A stretch of 64,000 nucleotides of DNA from JBAOHV01 sp964450685 (GCA_964450685.1 CAYVDN010000011.1:16440-80439); one strand, 5' to 3'. Positions 19,100-27,932 are shown, numbered from the stretch's first letter. Numbers and translations are program-made. Notes: generated by a model from the sequence alone, not told the origin.

Positions 19100-20263
19100 A
19101 TGGGACCGTTGAACGGACTGAAGATCATCGAGGTGGCAGGCATCGGACCCGGCCCCTTCGCAGCGATGATGCTGTCGGACATGGGTGCCGACGTCATTCG
19201 GGTCGACCGCTCGGCCAACGCCATGGGAGGAGATCCGGCGTCGCCGCCGGCGGACATCTTCAACAGGGGCCGGCGCTCCATCGCCCTGGATCTCAAGTCG
19301 CCCGAGGGCATCGCGGTCCTGCTCGAACTAGTCGAGCAGGCTGACGCCCTGATCGAGGGATTCCGGCCCGGAGTCGCAGAGCGCCTGGGCTTCGGACCCG
19401 AGGTGTGCGCCGGGCGGAACCCCAAGTTGGTGTTCGGGCGCATGACCGGATGGGGTCAGGAGGGTCCGTACGCTCCCACGGCGGGACACGACATCAACTA
19501 CATCGCGCTGGCCGGAGTCCTCGCCCACCTCGGCCGCGCGGGCGAGAAGCCGACCCCGCCCATCAACCTGGTCGGCGATTTCGGTGGTGGCGGCATGCTG
19601 CTCGCCTTCGGTGTGGTCTGCGCGTTGCTCGAGGCGCAGCGGTCCGGTCGCGGTCAGGTCGTCGACGCTGCGATGGTGGACGGGTCGGCTCTGCTGATGA
19701 CCATGATGTGGGGCTTCAGGGCCATGGGCATCTGGAGCGACGAGCGCGGAACCAACATGTTGGACACAGCCGCGCACTTCTACGACACGTACGAATGTGC
19801 GGACGGGGAGTTCGTCTCGATCGGCTCGATCGAGCCCCAGTTCTACCTGCAACTCCTGGAGCACACCGGCCTGGCGCGTGCCTACGAGGAGCGCGGCGAG
19901 GAGCTGCCCCACCAGATGGACAGCAAGCACTGGCCTGAGCTCAAGTCGCGTCTGGAGGAGATATTCCGCACGAAGACACGTGATGAGTGGTGCCAGGTGA
20001 TGGAGGGGACCGACATCTGCTTCGCCCCGGTGCTGTCGATGGACGAGGCCACACGGCACCCGCACAACGTCCAGCGGGGCACGTTCGTCGAGGTGGCTGG
20101 AATCACACAGCCAGCGCCTGCCCCCAGGTTCGATCGCACCCCTCCGCAGATCCAGCGCCCTCCGGCCCACGCCGGACAGCACACCGACGAGATCCTCGCC
20201 GACTGGCTGGGTGCGGACGATGGGCGGATCGCCGAGCTGCGCGCCGATGGGACAGTCGCCTGA
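19100..20263 (+). CDS. CaiB/BaiF family CoA-transferase, probable alpha-methylacyl-CoA racemase
   Basis: The 387-residue protein shares the racemase features of the family III CoA-transferases: GHDINYIALAG with the catalytic His, and VVDAAMVDGSALL with the catalytic Asp, both close to mycobacterial Mcr. The N-terminal LKIIEVAGIGPGPFAAMMLSD is typical. It would interconvert 2R and 2S methyl-branched acyl-CoAs so that beta-oxidation can proceed. The ATG at 19100 follows an AGAGGAAAG ribosome site; the frame opens earlier at 19046 without one. A transferase role remains possible. Confidence 0.85.
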   Translation: MGPLNGLKIIEVAGIGPGPFAAMMLSDMGADVIRVDRSANAMGGDPASPPADIFNRGRRSIALDLKSPEGIAVLLELVEQADALIEGFRPGVAERLGFGPEVCAGRNPKLVFGRMTGWGQEGPYAPTAGHDINYIALAGVLAHLGRAGEKPTPPINLVGDFGGGGMLLAFGVVCALLEAQRSGRGQVVDAAMVDGSALLMTMMWGFRAMGIWSDERGTNMLDTAAHFYDTYECADGEFVSIGSIEPQFYLQLLEHTGLARAYEERGEELPHQMDSKHWPELKSRLEEIFRTKTRDEWCQVMEGTDICFAPVLSMDEATRHPHNVQRGTFVEVAGITQPAPAPRFDRTPPQIQRPPAHAGQHTDEILADWLGADDGRIAELRADGTVA

Positions 20264-20292
20264 GTGATCCGGGCCGCGCCCTGCGGCTCGGA

Positions 20293-20298
20293 TAGGTT
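20293..20298 (+). promoter_or_regulatory. putative -10 box of the PIG-L gene
   Basis: TAGGTT, 8 bases before the GTG at 20307. Confidence 0.4.
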
Positions 20299-20306
20299 GC
20301 TGCCCC

Positions 20307-21128
20307 GTGGCCACGATCGTCTGTTTCCATGCCCACCCCGACGACGAGTCGATCGGAACCGGGGGCACGATCGCGCGAGCGGCCGCAGAGGGGCACCGCG
20401 TTGTGCTCGTCGTGGCCACTCGAGGTGAGAGGGGTGAGCCGACACCGGGGGTCCTGGGCGAGGGAGAGATGCTCTGGGAACGGCGCATCGTCGAGACGCT
20501 CGACTCGGCGCGGGTGCTGGGCATCCAACGCGTGGAGTTCCTCGGCTACGTCGACTCGGGGATGATGGGGGAGCCCTCGAACGAGTTTCCCTACTCCTTC
20601 TGGCAGGCAGACGTCGATCACGCGTCCAGGCGGCTGGCGGCCATCCTCGACGAAGAGCAGGCCGACATCCTCACCGTCTATGACGACTTCGGGGGTTACG
20701 GCCATCCAGACCACATCCAGGTCCACCGGGTCGGGCTCCGCGCGGCGCAGATCGCAGGGACGGCCGAGGTGTTCCAGGGCACCATGAACAACGACCACAT
20801 CCGCCGCAGCGTCCAGGCGATCCGGGCCATGCAGGAAGCGGACGGAGTCGAGGTCCCCGAGGACGCCCCCTCCGACGAAGACCTGGAGACGACGACCTTC
20901 GGCAAACCCGAGGTCGAACTCACCCACGCCATCGACGTGAGCGATCTGCTGGCGGTGAAGAAGGCGTCGATGATGGCCCACGAGAGTCAGATAGGTGCCG
21001 ACTCGTGGTTCCTGACGATGGGTGACGACGCATTCGCCATGGCGTTCGGCACCGAGTGGTTCATCCGTACCGGTCACCCCCGCGGGAAGGACGATCCGTT
21101 TCTCACCAGTCTCTGGGACCCGACCTGA
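20307..21128 (+). CDS. PIG-L (LmbE) family deacetylase
   Basis: The 273-residue zinc deacetylase has HAHPDDESIGTGGTIA at the N-terminus, which supplies zinc ligands and the catalytic Asp, and GHPDHIQVH in the middle for the remaining His. In Actinobacteria this family includes MshB and Mca of mycothiol metabolism, which act on GlcNAc-inositol or mycothiol conjugates. Sequence alone does not settle which; a GlcNAc-containing substrate would fit the nearby nagA. The stop overlaps the next start by one base. Confidence 0.8.
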   Translation: MATIVCFHAHPDDESIGTGGTIARAAAEGHRVVLVVATRGERGEPTPGVLGEGEMLWERRIVETLDSARVLGIQRVEFLGYVDSGMMGEPSNEFPYSFWQADVDHASRRLAAILDEEQADILTVYDDFGGYGHPDHIQVHRVGLRAAQIAGTAEVFQGTMNNDHIRRSVQAIRAMQEADGVEVPEDAPSDEDLETTTFGKPEVELTHAIDVSDLLAVKKASMMAHESQIGADSWFLTMGDDAFAMAFGTEWFIRTGHPRGKDDPFLTSLWDPT

Positions 21129-21481
21129 TGCTGGATGCCCACGATGTCTGGGCCTGGGTGGTGATCATCGGCAACGCCATGGCCGGTACCTGGTGCCTGG
21201 CAGCTCACTGGCTCCCGAAGCTGAGGGTGAGAGGCCTGTGGTTTGCCGTCGCGGTGGTTCAGGTGACGATCTTCGTGCAGGTTGCGCTGGGTGTGTACAT
21301 GGTCGCGGTCGAAGGCATCCATGCACCGGCGATGCACATGTTCTACGGGTTCATCTCGTTGGTGACCGTGGGGATCCTCTACGCATATCGCGAGCAGATG
21401 CGCGCCCAGATGTACCTGCTGTACGGCGCCGGAGGCCTCTTCCTCATGGGCCTCGGCCTCCGGGCCGTTCAACTGGCTTGA
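21128..21481 (+). CDS. small integral membrane protein, unknown function
   Basis: The 117-residue protein is mostly hydrophobic, with about four membrane helices (roughly residues 8-28, 36-60, 65-85 and 95-115). His and Met residues (APAMHMFYG) lie in or near the third helix. It starts within the stop of the PIG-L gene (TGATG), so the two are likely co-translated. I do not recognise a family. It ends 12 bases before the opposing hsp20 stop. Confidence 0.7.
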   Translation: MLDAHDVWAWVVIIGNAMAGTWCLAAHWLPKLRVRGLWFAVAVVQVTIFVQVALGVYMVAVEGIHAPAMHMFYGFISLVTVGILYAYREQMRAQMYLLYGAGGLFLMGLGLRAVQLA

Positions 21482-21493
21482 TGCCGCGACGAG

Positions 21494-21946
21494 TCAGTTG
21501 TTGGTGGCGTCCTCGGAATCCAGCGCCACCGTGGTCGTCTCGAGTGGTGCAGCGCCGATCTCGATCTGGACCTTCTGGGGTCGGGCAGCCTGGCTGACTG
21601 GGATCCGGACGTGCAGGACACCATTCTCGAAACGTGCCTCGACAGAACCCAGGTCGAGGGAATCGGAGAACCTCAGTTGTCGCCGGGTGATTCCCTGGCG
21701 GCGCTCCGCGACGAGCACGGTCGCCCCCTCGGGAAGGTTCCGCTGGCGCTCCGCCGTGAGGGTGAGGACGTTGCGGTCAACCGACAGGTCCACTTCGGCA
21801 GGATCGAATCCGGGCAGATCGAACTCGAGCAGGACGGCATCCTCGGTACGGACGGCATCGAACGGAAGCCGCTGTCCGATCGATGAGGACGGCCGGGGGA
21901 AGGTCGCCAAGTCCATATCGCGGAACGGGGTGAAGAGCGTGGTCAT
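21494..21946 (-). CDS. Hsp20/alpha-crystallin small heat-shock protein
   Basis: The 150-residue ATP-independent chaperone binds unfolding proteins. The alpha-crystallin domain spans about residues 38-130 (LLEFDLPGFDPAEVDLSVDRN through VEARFENGVLHVRIPVS), and a short tail follows. The N-terminus FTPFRDMD is typical of the actinobacterial 18-kDa antigen group. The ATG at 21946 is fixed by AAGGAGT 6-7 bases upstream; the longer frame to 21973 would swallow that site. An inverted repeat like the HspR (HAIR) operator lies about 60 bases upstream, so heat-shock control is likely. Confidence 0.92.
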   Translation of the reverse strand: MTTLFTPFRDMDLATFPRPSSSIGQRLPFDAVRTEDAVLLEFDLPGFDPAEVDLSVDRNVLTLTAERQRNLPEGATVLVAERRQGITRRQLRFSDSLDLGSVEARFENGVLHVRIPVSQAARPQKVQIEIGAAPLETTTVALDSEDATNN

Positions 21947-22002
21947 GGTGTGACTCCTTCTGTGGCATCCCACTGAGGCTTACTGAGCCATAGTTTACCT
22001 AT

Positions 22003-22027
22003 TAGTTGAGCGAATAACGCTCAACTA
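22003..22027. promoter_or_regulatory. HAIR-like inverted repeat upstream of hsp20 (candidate HspR operator)
   Basis: TAGTTGAGC-N7-GCTCAACTA has 9-bp arms and a 7-base spacer, the architecture of the HspR-associated inverted repeat (CTTGAGT-N7-ACTCAAG). A third GTTGAG half-site follows at 22030-22035 (CTCAAC-TAG-GTTGAG). Confidence 0.7.
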
Positions 22028-22092
22028 GGTTGAGGCATCTAAGTGAACCCTCAGGTTGTACGGGAACTCCACTCGAGAAGCCACGAAAACGA

Positions 22093-22140
22093 CAACCGGT
22101 GCGGTTGGGTACTCAGACGAGCACCCAACCGCACCGGTTG
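22093..22140 (-). terminator. rho-independent terminator of pckG
   Basis: The 18-bp perfect stem (22093-22110 with 22123-22140) has a 12-base loop. On the minus strand it lies 20 bases past the pckG stop and is followed by GTCGTTTTCG. It also insulates the hsp20 promoter downstream. Confidence 0.85.
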
Positions 22141-22160
22141 GGAAGACCTGGCAGATCCGT

Positions 22161-23954
22161 TCAGCCGGCCAGGCGCTTCTCCAGGCTGGCGAGCTCGTCA
22201 CGCATGGCCTGCGGCAGCCTCTCGCCGACGAAGTCGAAGTGCCCGTTGATCAGCTCGACCTCACCACGCCAGGCGTCAGGGCTGACCGAGAGAAGCTGCG
22301 TGAGAGTCTCGTCATCGATGTCCAGGCCCGAGACATCGATCGCGTCGACCGAGGGCACGTAGCCGATCGGGGTCTCGACGGCGCCACCCTCGCCCGCCAC
22401 ACGCTCGAGGACCCACTTGAGGACCCGGCTGTTGTCGCCGAAGCCGGGCCATAGGAACTTGCCCTCGTCGGACTTGCGGAACCAGTTCACCCAGAAGAGC
22501 TTGGGAAGCTTGTCGGCATCGGTCGCCTCACCGATCTCGAGCCAGTGCTGGATGTAGTCGCCCACGTTGTAACCCATGAACGGCAGCATCGCGAAGGGGT
22601 CGAACCGCACGTCGCCGACCTTGCCAGCCGCGGCAGCTGTCTTCTCGGAGCTCATGATCGAGCCGAGGAAGGTGCCGTGCTGCCTGCCGAACGACTGGGT
22701 CACCAGGGGAACGTTGGTCGCCCGCCGACCGCCGAACAGGATGGCCGAGATCGGTACGCCGGCAGGGTCCTCCCATTCCGGCGCTATCGACGGGCACTGC
22801 GACGCCGGTGTCGTGAACCGCGCGTTCGGGTGTGCCGCAGGGGTACCGGACTCGGGGGTCCAGTCGTTGCCCTTCCAGTCGATCAGGTGCGCTGGCGGCT
22901 CGGAGGTCATCTCCTCCCACCAGACATCGCCGTCGTCGGTCTTGGCGACGTTGGTGAACACGGAGTTGCCCCACATCGTGTCCATCGCGTTCTTGTTGGT
23001 CTCGTCGGAGGTTCCGGGGGCCACACCGAAGAAGCCGGCTTCCGGATTGATCGCGTAGAGCCGTCCGTCCTCGCCGAACTTCATCCAAGCGATGTCGTCA
23101 CCGACCGTCTCGACCTTCCAGCCGGGCAGGGACGGCACGAGCATCGCCATGTTGGTCTTGCCGCAGGCGGACGGGAAGGCAGCCGCGATGTAGCGCTTCT
23201 CGCCCTCGGGAGAAGTGATACCGAGGATGAGCATGTGCTCTGCCATCCAGCCGTCGTCACGTGCCATGGTCGACGCGATACGAAGCGCGAAGCACTTCTT
23301 TCCGAGCAGTGCGTTGCCGCCGTAGCCCGATCCGTAGGACCAGATCTCCTTGGTCTCGGGGAAATGCGAGATGTACTTGGTCTCGTTGCACGGCCAGGGG
23401 ACATCCGCCTGTCCGTCGGACAGTGGAGCCCCCACGGAGTGGACGCAGGGAACGAACTCGCCGTCGGCACCGAGGACGTCGAGGGCGCCCTGTCCCATGC
23501 GGGTCATGGTCCGCATGGAAACCGCCACGTACGGCGAGTCGGTCAGCTCGACGCCGATGTGCGCGATCGGTGAGCCGAGTGGTCCCATCGAGAACGGGAC
23601 CACGTACATGGTGCGGCCCTTCATCGCCCCGCGGTAGAGCTCGGTCATCTCCGCCTTGAGCTCCGCCGGGTCACGCCAGTGGTTTGTCGGCCCGGCGTCG
23701 ATCTCGCGCTCGCACGCTATGAACGTGCGGTCCTCGACGCGAGCAACATCGCTCGGGTCCGACAGTGCCAGGTAGCTGTTGGGGCGCTTGGACTCCGACA
23801 GCTTCTCGAAGGTGCCGTTCTCCACCAGCTGGGCGCAGAGGCGGTCGTACTCCTCTTCCGTTCCGTCGCACCACTCGACTGCGTCCGGCTGGAAGATCTC
23901 CCGCCAGTGCTCGACCCATTCCTTGAGGTTCTGGTTGCTGGTGGTTCCTGCCAT
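22161..23954 (-). CDS. pckG: phosphoenolpyruvate carboxykinase (GTP)
   Basis: The 597-residue enzyme converts oxaloacetate and GTP to PEP in gluconeogenesis. The kinase P-loop FPSACGKTNMAML lies in the middle, YGGNALLGKKCFALRIAS before it, and the GTP-binding FWVNWFRKSDEGKFLWPGFG near the C-terminus. Length and motifs mark the GTP class, usual in Actinobacteria, rather than the ATP class. GAGGGGAACA precedes the ATG as ribosome site. It is monocistronic, with its own strong terminator. Confidence 0.96.
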   Translation of the reverse strand: MAGTTSNQNLKEWVEHWREIFQPDAVEWCDGTEEEYDRLCAQLVENGTFEKLSESKRPNSYLALSDPSDVARVEDRTFIACEREIDAGPTNHWRDPAELKAEMTELYRGAMKGRTMYVVPFSMGPLGSPIAHIGVELTDSPYVAVSMRTMTRMGQGALDVLGADGEFVPCVHSVGAPLSDGQADVPWPCNETKYISHFPETKEIWSYGSGYGGNALLGKKCFALRIASTMARDDGWMAEHMLILGITSPEGEKRYIAAAFPSACGKTNMAMLVPSLPGWKVETVGDDIAWMKFGEDGRLYAINPEAGFFGVAPGTSDETNKNAMDTMWGNSVFTNVAKTDDGDVWWEEMTSEPPAHLIDWKGNDWTPESGTPAAHPNARFTTPASQCPSIAPEWEDPAGVPISAILFGGRRATNVPLVTQSFGRQHGTFLGSIMSSEKTAAAAGKVGDVRFDPFAMLPFMGYNVGDYIQHWLEIGEATDADKLPKLFWVNWFRKSDEGKFLWPGFGDNSRVLKWVLERVAGEGGAVETPIGYVPSVDAIDVSGLDIDDETLTQLLSVSPDAWRGEVELINGHFDFVGERLPQAMRDELASLEKRLAG

Positions 23955-24025
23955 TGTTCCCCTCGATGATCTCTGGACTTGGTGATTGTCGGGTCGAGCT
24001 GCGCGTGGTGGCTGAGCCGCCGAGC

Positions 24026-24385
24026 TCAGCTCTCCGGAGCCGGGTCGGCGCTCCCCAGGAACGCCGGCGTGCCCATGTCGACCTCGGAACCCAGGTTCAG
24101 CCCTGTGGCCAGACCCGATTCGTCGAGTTCGAAGTTGACGCGCTGGCCCTGGCGCAGCATGCGAAACAGCGATCCGTCGAGCGCGTGCCGGCTCAGGTCG
24201 AACTCGGCCAGGTCGGTGTCACGCACGATGATTCCGTCCTTGGTGGCGGGGTCGTATGACTTGATCACGCCTTGCACCAGGTTGCTCCAGGTTCGCTCGT
24301 CTCGGCTGTGCGACAGCAGGGTGGAAGTGATGTTGACATCGCGTCCGCCATTCCGGCGCCGACGCGAGAGTAAACGTTGGGTCAT
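24026..24385 (-). CDS. cold-shock-domain-like protein
   Basis: The 119-residue protein has a central segment (GVIKSYDPATKDGIIVRDTD through GQRVNFELDE) that follows the beta-barrel pattern of cold-shock nucleic-acid-binding domains, although the aromatic RNP motifs are weak. The first 25 residues are Arg-rich. The ATG at 24385 is the only Met in a sensible place; the frame continues upstream as a shadow of rpmB. It lies 11 bases past the rpmB terminator hairpin and 71 bases upstream of pckG. It is likely an RNA-binding regulator. Confidence 0.6.
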   Translation of the reverse strand: MTQRLLSRRRRNGGRDVNITSTLLSHSRDERTWSNLVQGVIKSYDPATKDGIIVRDTDLAEFDLSRHALDGSLFRMLRQGQRVNFELDESGLATGLNLGSEVDMGTPAFLGSADPAPES

Positions 24386-24395
24386 AGCGCGGCAA

Positions 24396-24417
24396 AGCGC
24401 CGGCGTGGGCCGGCGCT
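24396..24417 (-). terminator. hairpin after rpmB
   Basis: A 9-bp perfect GC-rich stem (24396-24404 with 24409-24417) with a 4-base loop, followed on the minus strand by TTTGCC. It is 24 bases past the rpmB stop. Confidence 0.6.
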
Positions 24418-24441
24418 CTGCGCGGTTTCGATCGAGTCCGT

Positions 24442-24648
24442 TCAGGCGGACGTGCGTGCGGTCGGCTTGGTGACCTTGCCCGCCTTGATGCAGCGGGTGC
24501 ACACGTTCATGCGCTTGGTGGTCGAGCCGACCTGCACACGGATGCGCTGGATGTTGGGGTTCCAACGACGCTTGGTGCGACGGTGTGAGTGGCTCAGGCT
24601 CATGCCGAAGATCGGCTTCTTGTCACAGACTTCACAGACGCTGGCCAT
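24442..24648 (-). CDS. rpmB: 50S ribosomal protein L28
   Basis: The 68-residue protein starts MASVCEVCDKKPIFGM and has RWNPNIQ in the middle, both typical of L28. Cys5/Cys8 and the later CTRC pair form a zinc site, so this is the zinc-dependent (C+) paralog; many Actinobacteria carry a zinc-free copy elsewhere under Zur control. The frame opens upstream to 24726 but the family N-terminus fixes the ATG at 24648. Confidence 0.95.
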   Translation of the reverse strand: MASVCEVCDKKPIFGMSLSHSHRRTKRRWNPNIQRIRVQVGSTTKRMNVCTRCIKAGKVTKPTARTSA

Positions 24649-24736
24649 TGGGAGTGCTTCTCTCGATGCTATGGCGGCCGGACGCTCTGCGCCGGCGGGG
24701 ATCGGACCGGGACCCGACGCGCTCAACTGTCAGCGG

Positions 24737-24778
24737 CGGCGGGACCGGCGAACCACCATAGTGGCTCCCGGCCCGCCG
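24737..24778. repeat. long imperfect palindrome between rpmB and the DAK2-like gene
   Basis: CGGCGGG pairs with CCCGCCG, CCGG with CCGG after a one-base bulge, and CCAC with GTGG around a CATA loop. It could be a leader structure of rpmB or an operator for the divergent genes. Confidence 0.4.
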
Positions 24779-24830
24779 ACCCAAGCGGGGTGTCAGCCGT
24801 TCCGCAGGGATCGCGCCCCGGTTCGATCGG

Positions 24831-24836
24831 TAGGCT
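24831..24836 (+). promoter_or_regulatory. putative -10 box of DAK2-like gene and recG
   Basis: TAGGCT, 5 bases before GTG 24842 and 8 before ATG 24845. The spacing favours the ATG. Confidence 0.4.
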
Positions 24837-24841
24837 GAGCG

Positions 24842-25765
24842 GTGATGGCGTCCTCCCGACTCGACCCCGCCGGCTTCCTCGAGGTGCTGCGGTCGGCTGC
24901 GTCGGTGATGGAGGAACATCGGGCTGCGCTCGATCGGCTCGAGTTGGGGTCTGCATGGGACCTTGATCCCGAGGCGTCGCAGCGTCGTGGAGTCGGATCG
25001 GATCTGGCCGACCTGCTCGCCCTGGCCGTCTCCGGCTCAGGAGGGGCCACGCCGAGCTTCGCACTTATCAGCGACTCGCTCGACCGCGCCGCTGGCGGAA
25101 CCGGTGTTGCGCACACGGATCTGGCCCGGCTGTTCGGTGGATTGGCCGAGGTCCTTCGCAACGCCGACGAACTCGACGCCGAGCGATTCGCGATCGCGCT
25201 GGAGGTGGCGGGGGAACGACTGGCCACGTCGAGGCTCGCGGCTTCGCCCGGGCGGCTACCCGTCGTTGTGGCAGTCGCCGCTGACGCAGCGCTCGGTGCG
25301 TTGGACGCCGGAGCATCCCTTCCCGACGTGGTCATCGCCGCGGCCGACGACGGCCTGGCGGAGCTCGAACGGGGCCCGGTCGACGACGAGACGCTCGCAC
25401 GCCGAGGCTCGGTCGACGCGTCCGCCGCAGGGTTCCTCCTGTTGCTCGACGTGGTCTGCGCGGTGGTGACCGGCGAGCCGCTGCCAGCTCCACCACCCGA
25501 TGCCGCCGATGCCGTGCACCGCGAGGGCGACGGAGTCATGTACCGGGTTCGCTGTCGGGTCGAGCCCCACGAGGGGTGTGGACTCGAGTCCGCCGACTGG
25601 CTCGAGTCGACATGGCACGAGCTCGGGTCTCTCGTCGACTTCGACGGGACGGTCAGACCCTGGCGGGCCGAGGCGGTGAGCACGCTCCCCGGAGCGATGG
25701 TCGAGGCGATCTTCGAGGTAGGCCGCCCCCTCGAGCTGCACATAGGTGTAGACGGCGCGTCGTGA
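24842..25765 (+). CDS. degenerate DAK2-like (FakA/YloV-related) protein
   Basis: The 307-residue protein stands where fakA/yloV stands in many Gram-positives, between rpmB and recG. Residues 120-225 (from ASPGRLPVVVAVAADAALGA to VDASAAGFLLLLDVV) follow the second half of a DAK2 domain, which normally ends in EAGVVDAGGAGL, and the C-terminal part resembles the FakA middle region. The ATP-binding motifs PVPDGDTG and GNSG are not present, so kinase activity is unlikely. Fatty acid kinase in trans with another subunit, or a structural role, is possible. The stop overlaps recG by 4 bases. Assignment rests on position plus weak similarity. Confidence 0.6.
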   Translation: MMASSRLDPAGFLEVLRSAASVMEEHRAALDRLELGSAWDLDPEASQRRGVGSDLADLLALAVSGSGGATPSFALISDSLDRAAGGTGVAHTDLARLFGGLAEVLRNADELDAERFAIALEVAGERLATSRLAASPGRLPVVVAVAADAALGALDAGASLPDVVIAAADDGLAELERGPVDDETLARRGSVDASAAGFLLLLDVVCAVVTGEPLPAPPPDAADAVHREGDGVMYRVRCRVEPHEGCGLESADWLESTWHELGSLVDFDGTVRPWRAEAVSTLPGAMVEAIFEVGRPLELHIGVDGAS

Positions 25766-27915
25766 CGGATCCGATCACCCTGCCCGAGCTGGCAGGGATG
25801 GGCGTCGAGCTGCTCAAGGGCGTGGGCCCCAAGAAGCTCCAGGGATTGCACTCGCTCGGCATCGAGGACCTGCACGGTCTGCTCACGTACTACCCGCGGC
25901 GCTATGTGGACCGCTCGCGCGAAGCGAGGGTCGTCGATCTGGTGCCGGGTGATGAGGCCATGGTCATCGGCACGGTCTCTTCCGTCTCATCGCGGCGTGT
26001 CCGCGGAGGGCGGGTCATGGTCACCGCGACCCTGCGTGACGAGACGGGCTCGCTGCGCTGCACTTTCTTCAACCAGCCATGGCGTGAGCGTCAGCTCGGC
26101 TCGTCGTCCCATCAGGTCGCGGTGTTCGGAAAGGTCGAGACCTTCAACGGCGTGCGCCAGATGACGAACCCGGTCGTGGACCTCATCGGCAATCGGACCG
26201 GCAAGGTCGTGGCGATCTATCCATTGACCGAGAAGTCGGGTCTGTCCACGTGGGATCTGGCCGACTGGGTCGCTCAGGTGCTCAGGCGGTGCTCCGGTCG
26301 GGGGATCGCCGATCCCGTTCCCAGCGACGTGCTGGCTCGTCTGGATCTCATCGGCAGGACCGAGGCCATCGCCGGAATCCACGATCCCGGATCGATGGCG
26401 CATCTCACGGTCGCCCGCCGCCGTCTCGTCTTCGACGAGCTGCTGCGACTCCAGCTCGCCCTCGTGCAGCGCAAGGCCGACATCGAGCGGAGTGGCACCG
26501 GAATCCGCCACGTCGTCGACCCTGCCGAAGGGGTGGCTCCCGGGGTGCAGCAGATGTTCCTCCGGACGCTGCCTTACGAGCTGACCACTGCACAGCGCCG
26601 CGTGATCGAGGAGATCACCACCGACCTCGCCGGCCCGGTTCCCATGCATCGGCTGCTCCAGGGAGACGTCGGTGCGGGCAAGACCGTCGTGGCGGTCGCC
26701 GCCCTGTTGGTAGCGGTGCAGGGCGGGCATCAGGGGGCGCTGATGGCGCCGACCGAGGTGTTGGCCGAGCAGCACGCAGCATCGGTTCGCTCGCTGCTCG
26801 GCGGGTTCACGGTCGCCGAGCCGGGCTCGCTGCTCGGTGAGCGGCCGCTGGCGGTGGCACTGCTCACCAATCGAACCCGTGCAGCGGAGCGCAGGAGGGT
26901 CCTGGCGGGTCTGGCCGAGGGGTCGATCGACCTCGCAATCGGCACTCACGCACTTATCCAGGAAGGGGTCAACTTCAGGTCGCTGGGCGTCGCAGTGGTC
27001 GATGAACAGCACCGGTTCGGTGTCGAGCAGCGCGCCGCCCTGCGAGCCGGCAGAGATGACGAGCTCCAACCGGATCTCCTCGTCATGACCGCAACGCCGA
27101 TTCCGCGGACTGCCGCAATGACCGTCTACGGAGACCTCGACGTATCCGTGCTCGACGAGTTGCCTCCGGGACGTACACCGATCCGGACCTCGTGGGTGTC
27201 GGACCCGGAGGGGGAGAAGCAGGCCTGGAAGTCGGTGAGGGAACAGGTGGCGGCCGGGTTCCGGGCGTACGTGGTCTGTCCGCTGATCGAGGAGTCCGAC
27301 AAGATCGAGGTGGCCAGCGCCGAGGCGACCTTCGAACGACTCGGTCAGGACGAGCTCGCCGGTCTGCGGGTGGCGCTGTTGCATGGGCGAATGGCTGCCG
27401 ACGACAAGCAGGTGGTGATGGACGGGTTCCGCGACGGGAGCCTCGACGTGCTGGTCGCCACGACGGTGATCGAGGTCGGCGTCGACGTCCCCGAGGCGAC
27501 CGTGATGGTGGTGCTCGACGCAGACCGGTTCGGCATAGCACAGCTCCACCAGCTGCGGGGGCGGGTGGGCCGAGGATCGGCAGCCAGCGAGTGCATCCTG
27601 GTGACCTCGGATGAGCCGTCACCCGACGGTGTGGCCAGGCTCGAGGCGATGGTCGCCAGCACCGACGGGTTCGAGCTGGCCGAGATCGACCTTGACCTCC
27701 GTGGCGAGGGAACCGTTCTGGGGCAGCGTCAGAAGGGGCGCAACGACCTGAGGCTGGCGTCGCTTCGACGTGACCGCGAATGGGTCGAACGGGCACGAGA
27801 GGTCGCCATAGCGCTGGTCGGCGACGGCACGGCGATGGCGGCGCACCCCCAACTGGCCGACGAGGTGCGCATGCAGCTCGACGACGACGAACGCGAGTTC
27901 CTCTTCAAGTCCTGA
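25762..27915 (+). CDS. recG: ATP-dependent DNA helicase RecG
   Basis: The 717-residue helicase remodels stalled forks and Holliday junctions. The N-terminal wedge/OB region (LLKGVGPKKLQGLHSLGI, then LTYYPRRYVDRS) is followed by Walker A GDVGAGKTVVA, the DEQH box as VVDEQHRFGV, motif III TATPIPRTAAMT and motif VI QLRGRVGRG. Length is typical. The GTG start overlaps the upstream TGA (GTGA), which indicates coupling; the frame upstream to 25576 is a shadow. Confidence 0.96.
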   Translation: MTDPITLPELAGMGVELLKGVGPKKLQGLHSLGIEDLHGLLTYYPRRYVDRSREARVVDLVPGDEAMVIGTVSSVSSRRVRGGRVMVTATLRDETGSLRCTFFNQPWRERQLGSSSHQVAVFGKVETFNGVRQMTNPVVDLIGNRTGKVVAIYPLTEKSGLSTWDLADWVAQVLRRCSGRGIADPVPSDVLARLDLIGRTEAIAGIHDPGSMAHLTVARRRLVFDELLRLQLALVQRKADIERSGTGIRHVVDPAEGVAPGVQQMFLRTLPYELTTAQRRVIEEITTDLAGPVPMHRLLQGDVGAGKTVVAVAALLVAVQGGHQGALMAPTEVLAEQHAASVRSLLGGFTVAEPGSLLGERPLAVALLTNRTRAAERRRVLAGLAEGSIDLAIGTHALIQEGVNFRSLGVAVVDEQHRFGVEQRAALRAGRDDELQPDLLVMTATPIPRTAAMTVYGDLDVSVLDELPPGRTPIRTSWVSDPEGEKQAWKSVREQVAAGFRAYVVCPLIEESDKIEVASAEATFERLGQDELAGLRVALLHGRMAADDKQVVMDGFRDGSLDVLVATTVIEVGVDVPEATVMVVLDADRFGIAQLHQLRGRVGRGSAASECILVTSDEPSPDGVARLEAMVASTDGFELAEIDLDLRGEGTVLGQRQKGRNDLRLASLRRDREWVERAREVAIALVGDGTAMAAHPQLADEVRMQLDDDEREFLFKS

Positions 27916-27932
27916 TGTACACGGGCCGGCCC

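Noticed and set aside
25987..27549. 520-codon minus-strand frame opposite recG
   Set aside because: It mirrors recG codon bias, with no family motif or ribosome site.
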